Source of the DNA: an uncultured Rhodospirillaceae bacterium
GTDB taxonomy: Bacteria > Pseudomonadota > Alphaproteobacteria > Reyranellales > Reyranellaceae
DNA length: 64,000 nucleotides
Direction: 5' to 3'
Assembly (NCBI GenBank): GCA_945952105.1
Contig: CAMFGZ010000022.1
Location: 32,682 to 96,681 of the forward strand
In this document: positions 9,250-18,278 of the stretch, in pieces
Layout: each line of letters begins with the position of its first letter
Position numbering within the stretch: position 1 is the stretch's first letter
Made by a program: the position numbers and the translations under genes
The notes under the pieces: generated by a model
Database searches by the model: none
The model's input: the letters and a program-made list of their open reading frames with translations, nothing else
Told to the model about the DNA's origin: nothing

Positions 9250-9415
9250 GCGATCCTACGACTCACGAACTTGGCCATGCTTTGGCAGCCCAGCCCACAG
9301 CGGCCACGGACTTTTCCCCGAGCTTCCACCCAAATTCCCGGTTGTCGAAGGCGGTAGCAGCGAGCGCTCCGCCAGCGCGCATTTGCTTGCTCGTTCAATT
9401 GCCTAGGAGAGAGAA

Positions 9416-9622
9416 ATGGCTACAGGCACGGTCAAGTGGTTCAATGCCACTAAGGGATTTGGGTTCATCCAGCCGAGCGACGGCGGCAAGGACGTGTTCG
9501 TCCATATCAGCGCGGTGGAGCGCTCGGGCCTGAACGGGCTTAACGAAGGCCAGAAGATCGGGTACGAGATCGCCACCGAGCGTGGCCGGTCGGCCGCGGT
9601 CAATCTCAAGGCCGCCGACTAG
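9416..9622 (+). CDS. cspA: Cold-shock-domain protein
   Basis: 68 residues, one cold-shock OB fold. RNP1 KGFGFI (13-18) and RNP2 VFVHIS (27-32) are both present, so it should bind single-stranded RNA or DNA as an RNA chaperone. ATG 9416 is preceded by AGGAGAGAG. The 214-nt gap upstream holds no gene and could provide a regulatory leader. The acetyltransferase gene starts 4 nt after its stop. Alphaproteobacteria carry several csp paralogues, so cold induction of this copy is not assured. Confidence 0.95.
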   Translation: MATGTVKWFNATKGFGFIQPSDGGKDVFVHISAVERSGLNGLNEGQKIGYEIATERGRSAAVNLKAAD

Positions 9623-9626
9623 ACAT

Positions 9627-10097
9627 ATGAGGATCGTCCCCCTCGTCGAACGCCCCGATCTTGCCGAGCAGGTTTCGGTCTGGGGCTTCGGCGAGTGGGG
9701 GCATCTCAATCCCGGCCAGACGCTCGATCTGCGCCGGGCCGAGATTCAGGCGTCGATGAACGTCGATCGTGTTCCGATCGTCTTCGTCGCTGTCGATGAC
9801 GGCAAGGGAGACGGGGAAGGGATCGTCGGCACCGCCTCGCTCGTTTTCGATGATCTCGAAGGCGATCCACGCAATCCGTGGCTCGCGAGCGTCTTCGTTC
9901 CCGCAGAGCACCGCAGGAAGGGCATCGCTTCGGCACTGGTCCGCAGCGTCGAGGATGCCGCGCGGCGCATAGGCTACGACCGCCTCTACCTCTTCACGAG
10001 CACCGCGCCCACGCTCTACGCGGGACTGGGCTGGAGGGCGCTTGAGCAGCGCGACTATCGCGGCGAAATTATCCAGGTCATGGACAAATCGCTGTGA
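9627..10097 (+). CDS. GNAT-family N-acetyltransferase
   Basis: 156 residues from ATG at 9627. The acetyl-CoA-binding motif A is clear: a VFVPAE strand followed by HRRKGIASALV (95-105), with a later YLFTSTAPTLYAGLGW segment typical of motif B. The acceptor substrate is unknown. It lies 4 nt after the cold-shock gene and 10 nt before the amidase gene, so all three could be co-transcribed. Confidence 0.85.
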   Translation: MRIVPLVERPDLAEQVSVWGFGEWGHLNPGQTLDLRRAEIQASMNVDRVPIVFVAVDDGKGDGEGIVGTASLVFDDLEGDPRNPWLASVFVPAEHRRKGIASALVRSVEDAARRIGYDRLYLFTSTAPTLYAGLGWRALEQRDYRGEIIQVMDKSL

Positions 10098-10107
10098 GGG
10101 AGTCCGC

Positions 10108-11503
10108 ATGCCATCCGACCTGCACTATCTGTCGCTCGACGAGGTTGCGCGGCGCCTGAAGGCGCGCAAACTGACGTCCGTCGAACTGACCGGGTCGATG
10201 CTGGATCGCATCGGCCAGATCGATTCCAGGCTCAAGAGCTACGCGACCGTGACCGCCGAGCGGGCGCTGGCCGATGCCGGGCGCCTCGACGCCGAGACGG
10301 CGGCCGGCATGTCGCGCGGGCCGCTGCATGGCGTGCCGATCGCGGTGAAGGACCTCTGCAACACCGAAGGCGTTCCGACCGCGGCCGGCATGGCGATCCA
10401 TCGTGCCAACGTGCCGTCGTCCGACGCGACCGTCGTCGCACGGCTGAAGGCAGCCGGCGCGGTGATCCTCGGCAAGCTGCAGATGACCGAAGGCGCCTAT
10501 GGAGCGCATCATCCGACCATTCCGGCGCCGCTCAATCCCTGGAACGCCGCCTACTGGACGGGCTCCTCGTCATCGGGCTCGGGCGCGGCCACGGCGGCGG
10601 GTCTATGCTTCGCCTCGCTGGGCTCCGACACCGGCGGCTCGATCCGTTTCCCCTCGACCATGAACGGCCTGTCGGGCCTCAAGCCCACCTGGGGCCGCGT
10701 CAGTCGTGCCGGAGTCTTTCCGCTCGCCGAGTCGCTCGACCATATCGGCCCGATGACACGAAGCGCGCTCGACGCGGCGATCGTGCTGGGTGTGATCGCG
10801 GGCGCGGACAGCGAGGATCCCACCGCGACCAGCCTGCCGGTGCCCGACTATGCGGGGGGGCATCGATGCGGGCGTTCGCGGCAAGCGCATCGGTCTCGCG
10901 ACCAACATGCACGACGTCGACGCCGATGCGCAGCGCGCGCTCGACGATGCGGCCGCTGCATTCGGGAAGGCGGGCGCCATCCTCGGCGACGTGAAGCTGC
11001 CCGGCAATTTCGACCAGGGTTCACGCGACTGGGTGCCACTTTGCGGTATCGAGGCCGCGGTGGCGCATGAGGCCACATATCCGTCGCGCGCGGGCGAGTA
11101 CGGTCCCGTCCTGTCCGGACTGCTCGACCAGGGTCTTCGCCTCTCGGCAACCGATCTCGCGAAGATGCAGCTGCGCCGTGCCGCGCTGACCGGCGAACTC
11201 AACAAACTGCTGGCGTCGGTCGATCTTCTTCTGATGCCCGTGATGGGCAGGGCCGTGTGGTCGACCGACGCCCTGCTGTCGGCGGGCCGCGATCCCGAGG
11301 CGGTCGCGGCGCGCCTGCGCTACACGGCGCCGTTCGATCTCAGCGGCCATCCGACCTTGACCCTGCCCGGTGGAATGACGGCAGATGGCGTGCCCGTGGG
11401 CTTCCAGATCGTCGCAAAAGCCTTCGACGAGGGGCCCATTCTCGCGGCGGGACATGCTTACCAGCAGCAGACCGACTGGCATCTGAAACACCCGCCGCTC
11501 TAG
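10108..11503 (+). pseudogene. Amidase-signature enzyme split by a frameshift in a 7-G run
   Basis: Two overlapping frames together make one amidase-signature (AS) hydrolase of about 465 residues. The first frame, from ATG 10108, holds the Ser-cisSer-Lys machinery: Lys81 (AVKDL), the GSSSSGSG loop (152-159) with the cis-serine, and nucleophile Ser178 (SDTGGSIRFP). After PVPDYAGG the frame is lost at seven consecutive G (10854-10860); six G would join it to the second frame (GIDAGVRGKRIGLATN and on to the stop at 11503). The downstream part is well conserved in appearance, without further stops. This is either a recent inactivating indel, a homopolymer sequencing error, or slippage. If intact it would hydrolyse amides of unknown identity. 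Confidence 0.85.
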
Positions 11504-11600
11504 AATCCGCCTCTGTCCGGCGACGGGGAGAGCGTGGACGCTGAATCGTCAGTCATTTATAGTGCAGGGACCGCCCTCCAGGACGTTCCCTGCCGCGCAA

Positions 11601-13715
11601 ATGCCAAGCCTCTTCGCGAAAAACATGCGGCTGCGTCCGAGCATCCTCACGATGTTCGTCCTGCTGACGGTGCCTGTCTTCTTCGCGATCGTCGCCGTCA
11701 ATTTCGTGTCGAACGAGAAGATCGCCCGCGACAATGCCGACGAGCTGGTGGGCCGGTTCAGCGTCGACGCGATCGAGAACATCCAGTACCTGTTCGATCC
11801 GATCAAATCGCTGGTCCGCAGCGCAGCCTCGGTCGGCAGCGAGCAGCCCGACTTCTATGAGAGCAACCGCTCGCTGAAGTTTCTTTTCAGCATCCTGCAG
11901 CACAGTGACCGCATCATCAGTGTCTATGTCGGCCTGACGGACGGCGTGTTCCGTCAGGCTCGCCAGATCGATCCTGCCGTGGAGATCCAGGGCAAGCTGC
12001 CGCCTGTCGGCACGGCTTACGCCGATCGCTGGATCACGCCTCAACGCGGTTCGTCGCCGATCGACCACTACCTGTTCCTCGACAAGGATCAGAAGGAGCT
12101 CGGCAGCTCCGAGCAGACCACCTCCTATGATCCTCGCTCGCGGCTCTGGTACCGTACCGCGCAACAGACCGGCGAGCTGTCGGTGAGCGATGTCGACGTC
12201 TTCGCGACCCTGGGTCTGGTGGGCTTCACCGTGGGCGCGCCATTCTACGTCGACGGTGTGCTGCGCGGCGTCGCCGCGGCCGACATCACGCTCGACGGAC
12301 TTTCCACGTATCTCGCCGAACGCAAGATCAGCGCGGGCACCCTGTCCTACATCCTGGATCACCAGGGACGGGTCATCGCCAACTCAGAGCGGCAGAAGAC
12401 CTACGCCGCCCAGGGCGGCAAAGTGGAGCTGCAGCACATCACCTCGGTCGGCAACGAGCTGCCGGCCATCGCCTTCAGCAACCGGCCGCGCGACAACGAC
12501 AAGATGTACTCTTTCAAGCACGCCGGTCAGGACTATGTCGCGAGCCTGACGACGCTGCCGGCGGCCTTCGGCAAGAAATGGCAGCTCTTCGTCATCACGC
12601 CGCTGTCGGATTTCACCAGCGCCTTCGACGAGCAGAACAAGCGGCTGGCCCTGTTCGGCGTGATCGCCATCCTGCTGCAGATCTGCATCATCTACTTCCT
12701 GTCGAGCGTCATCTCCTCGCCGCTGGAGAAGCTGGCGCTCAAGGTGACCAGGATCCAGGACCTCGGCGGCGAAAATCTTCCGCCGCTGCAATCGCCGATC
12801 CGCGAGGTCGCCGTCCTGTCCAAGGCGATCGAAACGCTCGACGCGGCGGTGAAGTCCTTTGCTGCCTTCGTGCCCGTGGGGCTGGTGCGCGAGCTTCTCG
12901 ATTCCGACCAGAAGCTGGAGCTCGGCGGCCACAGCCGCTTCCTCACGATCTTCTTCTCCGATCTCGAGGCTTTCTCGACCCTGTCGGAGGAAGTGCCGTC
13001 GCAGGAATTGCTGCTGCGCGTCTCGGCCTATCTCGCCATCGTCACGCGCGCGGTCAATGAGGAACACGGAACGATCGACAAGTTCATCGGCGACGGAGTC
13101 ATGGCCTTCTGGGGCGCGCCGGCGCTGCTCGACGACCATGCGCAGAAGGCCTGCTTCGCGGCGCTGCGCATTCGCGAAGGCATGAAGGTGTTGAACGCCG
13201 GCTGGGAGGCGCAGGGGACCAAGCCGCTCAACGTCCGCATCGGCATTCACAGCGATGCCGTGCTGGTTGGCAATATCGGCTCGAAGGAGCGCATGAGCTA
13301 CACCGTCATGGGCGACGGTGTGAACATCGCGGCGCGCCTGGAAGGCGTGAACAAGGAGTACGGCACGCGGCTCTGCATCAGCCATGCCGTGTTCAAGGAG
13401 GCCGGCGAGAAGCTTTGTGTGCGGCCGATCGACGACGTCACGGTGAAGGGCCGCCGCTCCAAGGTGCCGATCTACGAGCTGGTCGGCGCCTATGGCATGG
13501 GGCCGGAATTCGAGCCGGACGAGGCGACGTTGCGGCTCTGCCAGCTTACCCGGGCAGCCTATTCGGTCATGGTCACGGAGGACTATGCGCTCGCTCTGTC
13601 GCTCTACCAGGCGATTGCGGCCGAATATCCCGACGACCCGGTGGCTGCCGAGATGGTGAAGCGGCTGTCGGCCGTCGACCCATCGCGCCTCGTGCCGCTG
13701 CAGATGTCGCGCTGA
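11601..13715 (+). CDS. Membrane adenylate cyclase with extracytoplasmic Cache-type sensor domain
   Basis: About 704 residues from ATG 11601 (a GTG at 11562 or ATG at 11625 are alternatives; none has a strong ribosome site). Order: TM1 (about 15-37), a large periplasmic dCache-like region (about 40-340), TM2 (about 349-371), a HAMP-like linker, then a class III cyclase homology domain (about 445-630). Metal-binding aspartates are Asp454 (FFSDLEAF) and Asp498 (FIGDGVMAFWG); Lys494 and Asp572 (VMGDGVNIAARLEG) are the adenine-specifying pair, so ATP to cAMP is expected. A tail of ~60 residues follows. It opens a compact operon with a methyltransferase and an ABC-type binding protein-permease. The ligand of the sensor is unknown. 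Confidence 0.88.
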   Translation: MPSLFAKNMRLRPSILTMFVLLTVPVFFAIVAVNFVSNEKIARDNADELVGRFSVDAIENIQYLFDPIKSLVRSAASVGSEQPDFYESNRSLKFLFSILQHSDRIISVYVGLTDGVFRQARQIDPAVEIQGKLPPVGTAYADRWITPQRGSSPIDHYLFLDKDQKELGSSEQTTSYDPRSRLWYRTAQQTGELSVSDVDVFATLGLVGFTVGAPFYVDGVLRGVAAADITLDGLSTYLAERKISAGTLSYILDHQGRVIANSERQKTYAAQGGKVELQHITSVGNELPAIAFSNRPRDNDKMYSFKHAGQDYVASLTTLPAAFGKKWQLFVITPLSDFTSAFDEQNKRLALFGVIAILLQICIIYFLSSVISSPLEKLALKVTRIQDLGGENLPPLQSPIREVAVLSKAIETLDAAVKSFAAFVPVGLVRELLDSDQKLELGGHSRFLTIFFSDLEAFSTLSEEVPSQELLLRVSAYLAIVTRAVNEEHGTIDKFIGDGVMAFWGAPALLDDHAQKACFAALRIREGMKVLNAGWEAQGTKPLNVRIGIHSDAVLVGNIGSKERMSYTVMGDGVNIAARLEGVNKEYGTRLCISHAVFKEAGEKLCVRPIDDVTVKGRRSKVPIYELVGAYGMGPEFEPDEATLRLCQLTRAAYSVMVTEDYALALSLYQAIAAEYPDDPVAAEMVKRLSAVDPSRLVPLQMSR

Positions 13716-13718
13716 TCG

Positions 13719-14414
13719 ATGCTCGATGTCAGGAAGCCCTCTCCGGCGGTCGCGGCGCTGCGACCGAGCGAGTACACGGCGGCTCTCGTCCAGGCGATTC
13801 GCGCCGAACCGTCCCGGGTGCGCGGTGCCCGCGTGCTGGAGATCGGATGCGGCAGCGGCGTGATCCTGGCGGTGCTGGGGGATCTGGGCGCGGTCTCGCT
13901 GTGCGGCGTCGACATCGAACAAGATGCCATCGCCACGGGCAGGTCGCTGCTGGGCGAACTGGGGCACGATGCCGAGATCCATCAGGGCGACATGTGGCAG
14001 CCGGTGGCCGGCCGGCGCTTCGATCTCGTCGTCGCCAACCTTCCGCATTTCCCGATGGACCATTTCGAGGTGGCCGGGCGGCTGGCGACCTGGAGTTCGG
14101 GCGGCATCGACGGGCGGGAGCTCCTCGATCCTTTCCTCGAAGGGCTGGCGGATCACTTCAACGCCAATGGACGCGCCCTGATCACGCACAATGCCTTCGT
14201 GGACGTCGGGCGTTCGCGCCAGGTCCTTCGCCGGCACGGGCTCGTGATGCATATCGTGAGGACGGTGCTTGTCCACGTCGCCAACGAGAAGATCGACCTG
14301 ATGACCCCCTCGATCCTGAAAGCCGAAGAGGGGCGCTCGATCCATCGCTACGGGCCGCATGTCTTCGCCGACATGCACATCGTCGAGATCGCCTCGGCCG
14401 GGGCGCAGGGCTGA
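13719..14414 (+). CDS. SAM-dependent methyltransferase (HemK/PrmC-like fold)
   Basis: 231 residues. Motif I EIGCGSG (41-47) and the acidic GVDIE (63-67) bind SAM. The motif IV region reads VANLPHFP (105-112), resembling the NPPY of N-methyltransferases but with NLPH in its place, so the target atom is uncertain. It starts 3 nt after the cyclase stop and ends 1 nt before the next start, so translation is probably coupled. Substrate not recognisable. Confidence 0.75.
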   Translation: MLDVRKPSPAVAALRPSEYTAALVQAIRAEPSRVRGARVLEIGCGSGVILAVLGDLGAVSLCGVDIEQDAIATGRSLLGELGHDAEIHQGDMWQPVAGRRFDLVVANLPHFPMDHFEVAGRLATWSSGGIDGRELLDPFLEGLADHFNANGRALITHNAFVDVGRSRQVLRRHGLVMHIVRTVLVHVANEKIDLMTPSILKAEEGRSIHRYGPHVFADMHIVEIASAGAQG

Positions 14415-14415
14415 C

Positions 14416-16086
14416 ATGGTCCTGCAGCGACTTCTGGCCCTCGTGCTGGCTTCGTTCGTCGCCCTCGCGACCCTGCCGGCGCGTGCCGGGACGCCCGATG
14501 AGGCGCTGGCGAAGCTGCTCGACGAGGCCAAGGCGGCCGCCTCCGTGCCGGGCGCGTGCGGGCAGCCCGGACTCGACCGGCTCGTCCGCATCTTCTGCGA
14601 GGGCAAGATCCGCGTCGGCGTGCGCGAGTACTATCCGCTGTTCGGGACGCGCGAGGGCAGCGTCCGCTCGGGCTACGACGTCGACGTCGCCCGCGGGCTT
14701 GCAAAACATCTCGGTGTCGAGCCGGTCTTCACGCGCGTGAACGCCGCAAGCCGTATTCCGCTGCTCGCCGACGACAAGATCGACCTCACCATCGCCACCA
14801 TGGGCCACAATGCCCAGCGCGACGGCCAGGTGCGATTCATCCGTCCGCACTACTATCAGTCCGAGACGATCGTCGTCGGGCCAAAGGGACTTACGATCAG
14901 GGACTGGCCCGACGTTGCCAGCCGCACCATCTGCGTCACCATCGGCAACGGCTCCAACGCCCAGATCGTCTCGCACAATGCCCGCCTGATGCTGTTCGAC
15001 GAGGCGGGCGTCCTGCCGGACAAGCTGCGGGACGAGACCTGCACCCTGGCGGCGCAGGACGACAGCTTCTTCGACTACTACTTCACCGATCCCGCCTTCG
15101 CCGGCAGCTACGACAGGAAGTTCGGCTTCGCGCAGCTTCCCTGGGGCATGGCCGTGGCGCTGAGCGGCAACGACAGGCTCGCCAGGGCGCTCGACCTCAC
15201 GAGCCAGATCTTCCACCGCGACGGCGTGTTCCTCGACATCGCGAAGGAGAACCATATCGGCCTCGGCTTTCTCCAGCGCCAGCGCGCGGTGTGGAACCGG
15301 CCGGAGTGCAACACCGATACCGGCGCCGCCGATCCCGCCTGCGTCCTGCCGCCCCTCAGTGCCGTGCTGGAGCCCACGCCGTTCGCGAGCGAGGTCGCCG
15401 CGTTCGAGGGCTGGATCGAGAAACACACCGGCATTGCCTTGCAGTTGCCGATGTTCAAGACCATGCCGGCCTGGCTGCTGTTCAAGGCGGGCATCGTCAA
15501 TTCGCTGGTCCTCGTGGCCGGCGCGCTGCTGGCCACGCTGCTCTTCTCGCTCGTTCTCGGCGCGTTGCAAAGCTCGCGCTCCTTCCTGTTGCGGTGGCCG
15601 GCGCGGGCGCTCACGATCGTCCTGCAATCCTCGCCGGTCGTGCTGACCCTCGTCATCTCCGCGGCGGTGGCGCTGGCGCTTTTTCCCTATTCGTCGGCCG
15701 TCGCGATCGGCGCGGCCATCGTGGCGCTGGGCCTCATGAATGGCGCCAATGCGGGCCAGGCCATTGCCGAGGCGATGCACAGCCTGCGGACCGAGCGCGG
15801 CGGGCCGCCGGCGCCCACCACCGAGCTGTTCGGTCGTGCGGTCAGCCGGTCGGCCACGCAGATCGTGTCCTTCCTCGTCAATGCCGCCAAGGGCACGCCG
15901 ATCGCGAGCTTCATCGGCGCCCCCGAACTTCTGAGCGCACTCACCGACATCACCTCCTTCGCGAGTGGCCGGGCCAGTACCTATTCGCTGCTGCTCGTCT
16001 TCTATGTCTGCGTGGTCATCGTTGTGGTCTGGCTCTGCGATAAGCTGCGGATCCGGCTCGAGCGCCGGCAGATGGTGACGGCATGA
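14416..16086 (+). CDS. ABC-type solute-binding protein fused to a permease domain
   Basis: 556 residues. A signal peptide (about 1-24, cleavage near ARA) precedes a family 3 (amino-acid type) solute-binding domain at about 63-290 (KIRVGVREYYPLFG, SGYDVDVARGLA, KIDLTIATMG). A permease-like domain with about five helices follows (about 356-540), including the LQSSPVVL and GLMNGANAGQAIAEA segments typical of His/Gln-family permeases near the EAA loop. Such fusions are common in Firmicutes (GlnP-like) and rarer here. It overlaps the next permease by an ATGA junction. No ATP-binding subunit is present in the operon, so it either uses one encoded elsewhere or has a sensing role beside the cyclase. 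Confidence 0.82.
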   Translation: MVLQRLLALVLASFVALATLPARAGTPDEALAKLLDEAKAAASVPGACGQPGLDRLVRIFCEGKIRVGVREYYPLFGTREGSVRSGYDVDVARGLAKHLGVEPVFTRVNAASRIPLLADDKIDLTIATMGHNAQRDGQVRFIRPHYYQSETIVVGPKGLTIRDWPDVASRTICVTIGNGSNAQIVSHNARLMLFDEAGVLPDKLRDETCTLAAQDDSFFDYYFTDPAFAGSYDRKFGFAQLPWGMAVALSGNDRLARALDLTSQIFHRDGVFLDIAKENHIGLGFLQRQRAVWNRPECNTDTGAADPACVLPPLSAVLEPTPFASEVAAFEGWIEKHTGIALQLPMFKTMPAWLLFKAGIVNSLVLVAGALLATLLFSLVLGALQSSRSFLLRWPARALTIVLQSSPVVLTLVISAAVALALFPYSSAVAIGAAIVALGLMNGANAGQAIAEAMHSLRTERGGPPAPTTELFGRAVSRSATQIVSFLVNAAKGTPIASFIGAPELLSALTDITSFASGRASTYSLLLVFYVCVVIVVVWLCDKLRIRLERRQMVTA

Positions 16087-16706
16087 GCAGGATATCGCCC
16101 GACTTCGTGCCGCAGCTCGTCGCGGGCATGGCGGTCAACTTCCAGATCGCGGCCATCGCCCTGCTGGTCGGGCTCGCCGTCGGCGGCCTGCTCACTCTCG
16201 CCAAGCTGGCGGGCGGGGTGCGCGGCGCGGTGGCCACGACGCTGATCGGCCTGATGCGCGCGGCGCCGACCTTTGTCGTCATGTTCTTCCTGCTGAACAT
16301 CATCCCGTCCGACGCGACCCTGTTCGGCGTCCCCGTGGCGCCGTCGGGCATCATGACCGTGGCGCTGTCGCTGGTGCCCTATGCCGCCGCCTACGTCGCC
16401 GATAATGGCAGCGAGGCGCTGCGCCAGTTGCGCGACGGATCGCCGTTGGGCGCCCTGTTGTTCCTGCCCAACGTGACGCGTGCCTTCTTCGTGCTGGTCA
16501 TGTCGTCGAGTGCCGGAGCGGCCATTGGCGTGCCTGAGGGGATCGCCGTCATCCTGCGCGAGGCCGAGCCGATGCCGACGCTGGGCGACAAGATGGTCCT
16601 GTTCGCCATCGGCATCCTCTGCTTCGGCATCACCCTCCAGGCCGGCTTCGCGCTGATGCGCCTGCTCCAGCGGTATCTCGGACACCTCGCGTTGCGCGCC
16701 CGCTAG
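16083..16706 (+). CDS. ABC-type amino-acid permease
   Basis: 207 residues, about five transmembrane helices, resembling HisM/GlnP-family permeases: MAVNFQIAAIALLVGLAVGG, LMRAAPTFVVMFFLLN, and a cytoplasmic loop at SEALRQLRDGSPLGALLFLP in the EAA position. The start codon overlaps the stop of the binding protein-permease fusion (ATGA at 16083-16086), which implies translational coupling and a heterodimeric membrane unit. It is the last gene of the operon. Confidence 0.82.
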   Translation: MSRISPDFVPQLVAGMAVNFQIAAIALLVGLAVGGLLTLAKLAGGVRGAVATTLIGLMRAAPTFVVMFFLLNIIPSDATLFGVPVAPSGIMTVALSLVPYAAAYVADNGSEALRQLRDGSPLGALLFLPNVTRAFFVLVMSSSAGAAIGVPEGIAVILREAEPMPTLGDKMVLFAIGILCFGITLQAGFALMRLLQRYLGHLALRAR

Positions 16707-16781
16707 GGTGTAGGCTTCCTCCCAACAAGCGCGACCGGAGAACGGTCGGATGCGCCGGAGGAAACGAGGACACGTGATTTC

Positions 16782-17657
16782 ATGACTGCCAGCGTGCGTT
16801 ACGATTCGGTGTTTCGTCCCGACCTGTTCGCCGGCAAGACGATCATCGTCACGGGCGGCGGCTCCGGCCTCGGCCGCTGTACCGCCCACGAGTTGAAGTC
16901 GCTCGGCGCCCGGATCGCGCTGCTCGGCCGCACACAGGAGAAGCTCGAACGGGTGAAGGAGGAGCTGGGCGATCCGGATACCTTCATCCATTCCGCCGAC
17001 CTGCGGCGCGAGGACGAGGTGAAGGCGGCGATCGCGGGTGTGACGGCGTGGAGCGGCGGGCGCATCGACGGGCTGGTGAACAATGCGGGCGGGCAGTTTC
17101 CGGCCCAGCTCAAGGACATCTCGCTGAATGGCTGGAACGCCGTGGTCGCCAACAACATGACCGCGACCTTCCTGGTCTCCAAGGCCGTCTATCTCGCCTC
17201 GATGGAAGCCCATGGCGGTGCCATCGTGAACGTGGGCGCCGACTTCGAGATGGGCAATCCCGGCATGGGCCACAACGGCGCTGCCCGCGCCGGTCAGACG
17301 AACTTCACCTACACGGCGTCGATCGAATGGGCGCATTCCGGAGTACGCGTGAACTCGGTGCTGCCGGGTTTCATCGCTTCCTCGGGCCTCGACCGCTATC
17401 CCGAACGTGCCCACGAAGCGCTGCGCTCGGTGAGGGAGCGAATTCCCGCCAAGCGCCACGGCACCGAATCCGAGATCGCCGGCGCCATCGTCTATCTGTT
17501 GAGCGATGCGGCCGCCTATGTCACGGGAATCTCCCTGCGCGTCGACGGCGGACTGCACAACAATGGCAAATCGAGCTTCTATCAGGTGCCCGATCACAAT
17601 AAATCTAAGCCCTTCAATGGCTTTCCGCTCTACCGGCCGCCGAAGGTCCTGGAGTAG
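16782..17657 (+). CDS. Short-chain dehydrogenase/reductase, enoyl-CoA-reductase-like
   Basis: 291 residues with the SDR Rossmann motif TGGGSGLG (24-31), the NNAGG motif and the C-terminal YVTGISLRVDGG segment. The segment GHNGAARAGQTNFTYTA aligns with the peroxisomal trans-2-enoyl-CoA reductase/2,4-dienoyl-CoA reductase branch of SDRs rather than with classical ones; a canonical Y-x-x-x-K is not visible, and the usual lysine position reads Arg in AARAG. Likely an NADPH-dependent reductase of an acyl-CoA or terpenoid-like substrate; specificity unknown. The C-terminal extension (after ~250) is longer than usual. Confidence 0.82.
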   Translation: MTASVRYDSVFRPDLFAGKTIIVTGGGSGLGRCTAHELKSLGARIALLGRTQEKLERVKEELGDPDTFIHSADLRREDEVKAAIAGVTAWSGGRIDGLVNNAGGQFPAQLKDISLNGWNAVVANNMTATFLVSKAVYLASMEAHGGAIVNVGADFEMGNPGMGHNGAARAGQTNFTYTASIEWAHSGVRVNSVLPGFIASSGLDRYPERAHEALRSVRERIPAKRHGTESEIAGAIVYLLSDAAAYVTGISLRVDGGLHNNGKSSFYQVPDHNKSKPFNGFPLYRPPKVLE

Positions 17658-17691
17658 GGTGGCGACGCCTTGTTCAACGATGGAGGAACCG

Positions 17692-18219
17692 ATGCGTATC
17701 GCCCGAGTGATGTGCGGCTTGGTGGCCGCAGCCGGAATCGCCGCCTTCTCCCTTTCCGTCCAGGCCCAGACCCCAACGGCGAAAGCGTCGCTGAAGGATG
17801 CCACCGGCAAGGATGTCGGCAGCGTCCAGCTCGTCCAGACTCCGCATGGCGTGCTGCTCAAGATGTCGCTGAAGGGCGCGGTTCCGGGCGAACACGCGTT
17901 CCATATCCATGCCGTGGGAAAGTGCGAGGCGCCGTTCACCAGTGCCGGCGGACATTTCAACCCGGCCTCGAAGAAGCACGGCATGGAAGCAACCGAGGGC
18001 TCGCATGCGGGTGACATGCCCAACCTGCACATCCCGGCCAATGGCGAACTGACGATCGAGATCGCCAACAACATGGTCTCGCTGGTCAAGGGCCAGCCCA
18101 ATTCGCTGTTCGACGCCGACGGTTCGGCGCTCGTCATCCATGCCGGCGTCGACGACTACAAGACCGACCCTACCGGCAATGCCGGCGACCGCATCGCCTG
18201 CGGCGTCATCACCGAGTGA
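17692..18219 (+). CDS. sodC: Periplasmic Cu/Zn superoxide dismutase
   Basis: 175 residues from ATG 17692 (GGAGGA just upstream) with a signal peptide ending near VQAQ (25-26). All metal ligands are in place: His71 and His73 (FHIHAVG), His88 (GGHFNP), His96, His105, Asp108 (HAGDMPNL) and His150 (ALVIHAG), and the disulfide pair Cys78-Cys170. It converts superoxide to hydrogen peroxide and oxygen in the periplasm. The neighbouring dcyD-like and msrA genes suggest an oxidative/sulfur-stress group. Confidence 0.95.
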   Translation: MRIARVMCGLVAAAGIAAFSLSVQAQTPTAKASLKDATGKDVGSVQLVQTPHGVLLKMSLKGAVPGEHAFHIHAVGKCEAPFTSAGGHFNPASKKHGMEATEGSHAGDMPNLHIPANGELTIEIANNMVSLVKGQPNSLFDADGSALVIHAGVDDYKTDPTGNAGDRIACGVITE

Positions 18220-18227
18220 TCCGAGGG

Positions 18228-18260
18228 CTTCGTCCGCAGCGGCGGACGAGGGCGCGTTTT
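18228..18260 (+). terminator. Probable terminator after sodC
   Basis: An eight-bp GC-rich stem (18230-18237 with 18242-18249), extendable by a wobble and a C-G pair, is followed within a few bases by GTTTTCTTTC. It sits between sodC and the D-cysteine desulfhydrase-like gene, whose start is at 18279. Confidence 0.55.
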
Positions 18261-18278
18261 CTTTCTGGAGCCGATTGA

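Noticed and set aside
12384..14606. 740-codon minus-strand frame across the cyclase and methyltransferase genes
   Set aside because: Antisense to clearly functional domains; translated product is biased and unrecognisable.
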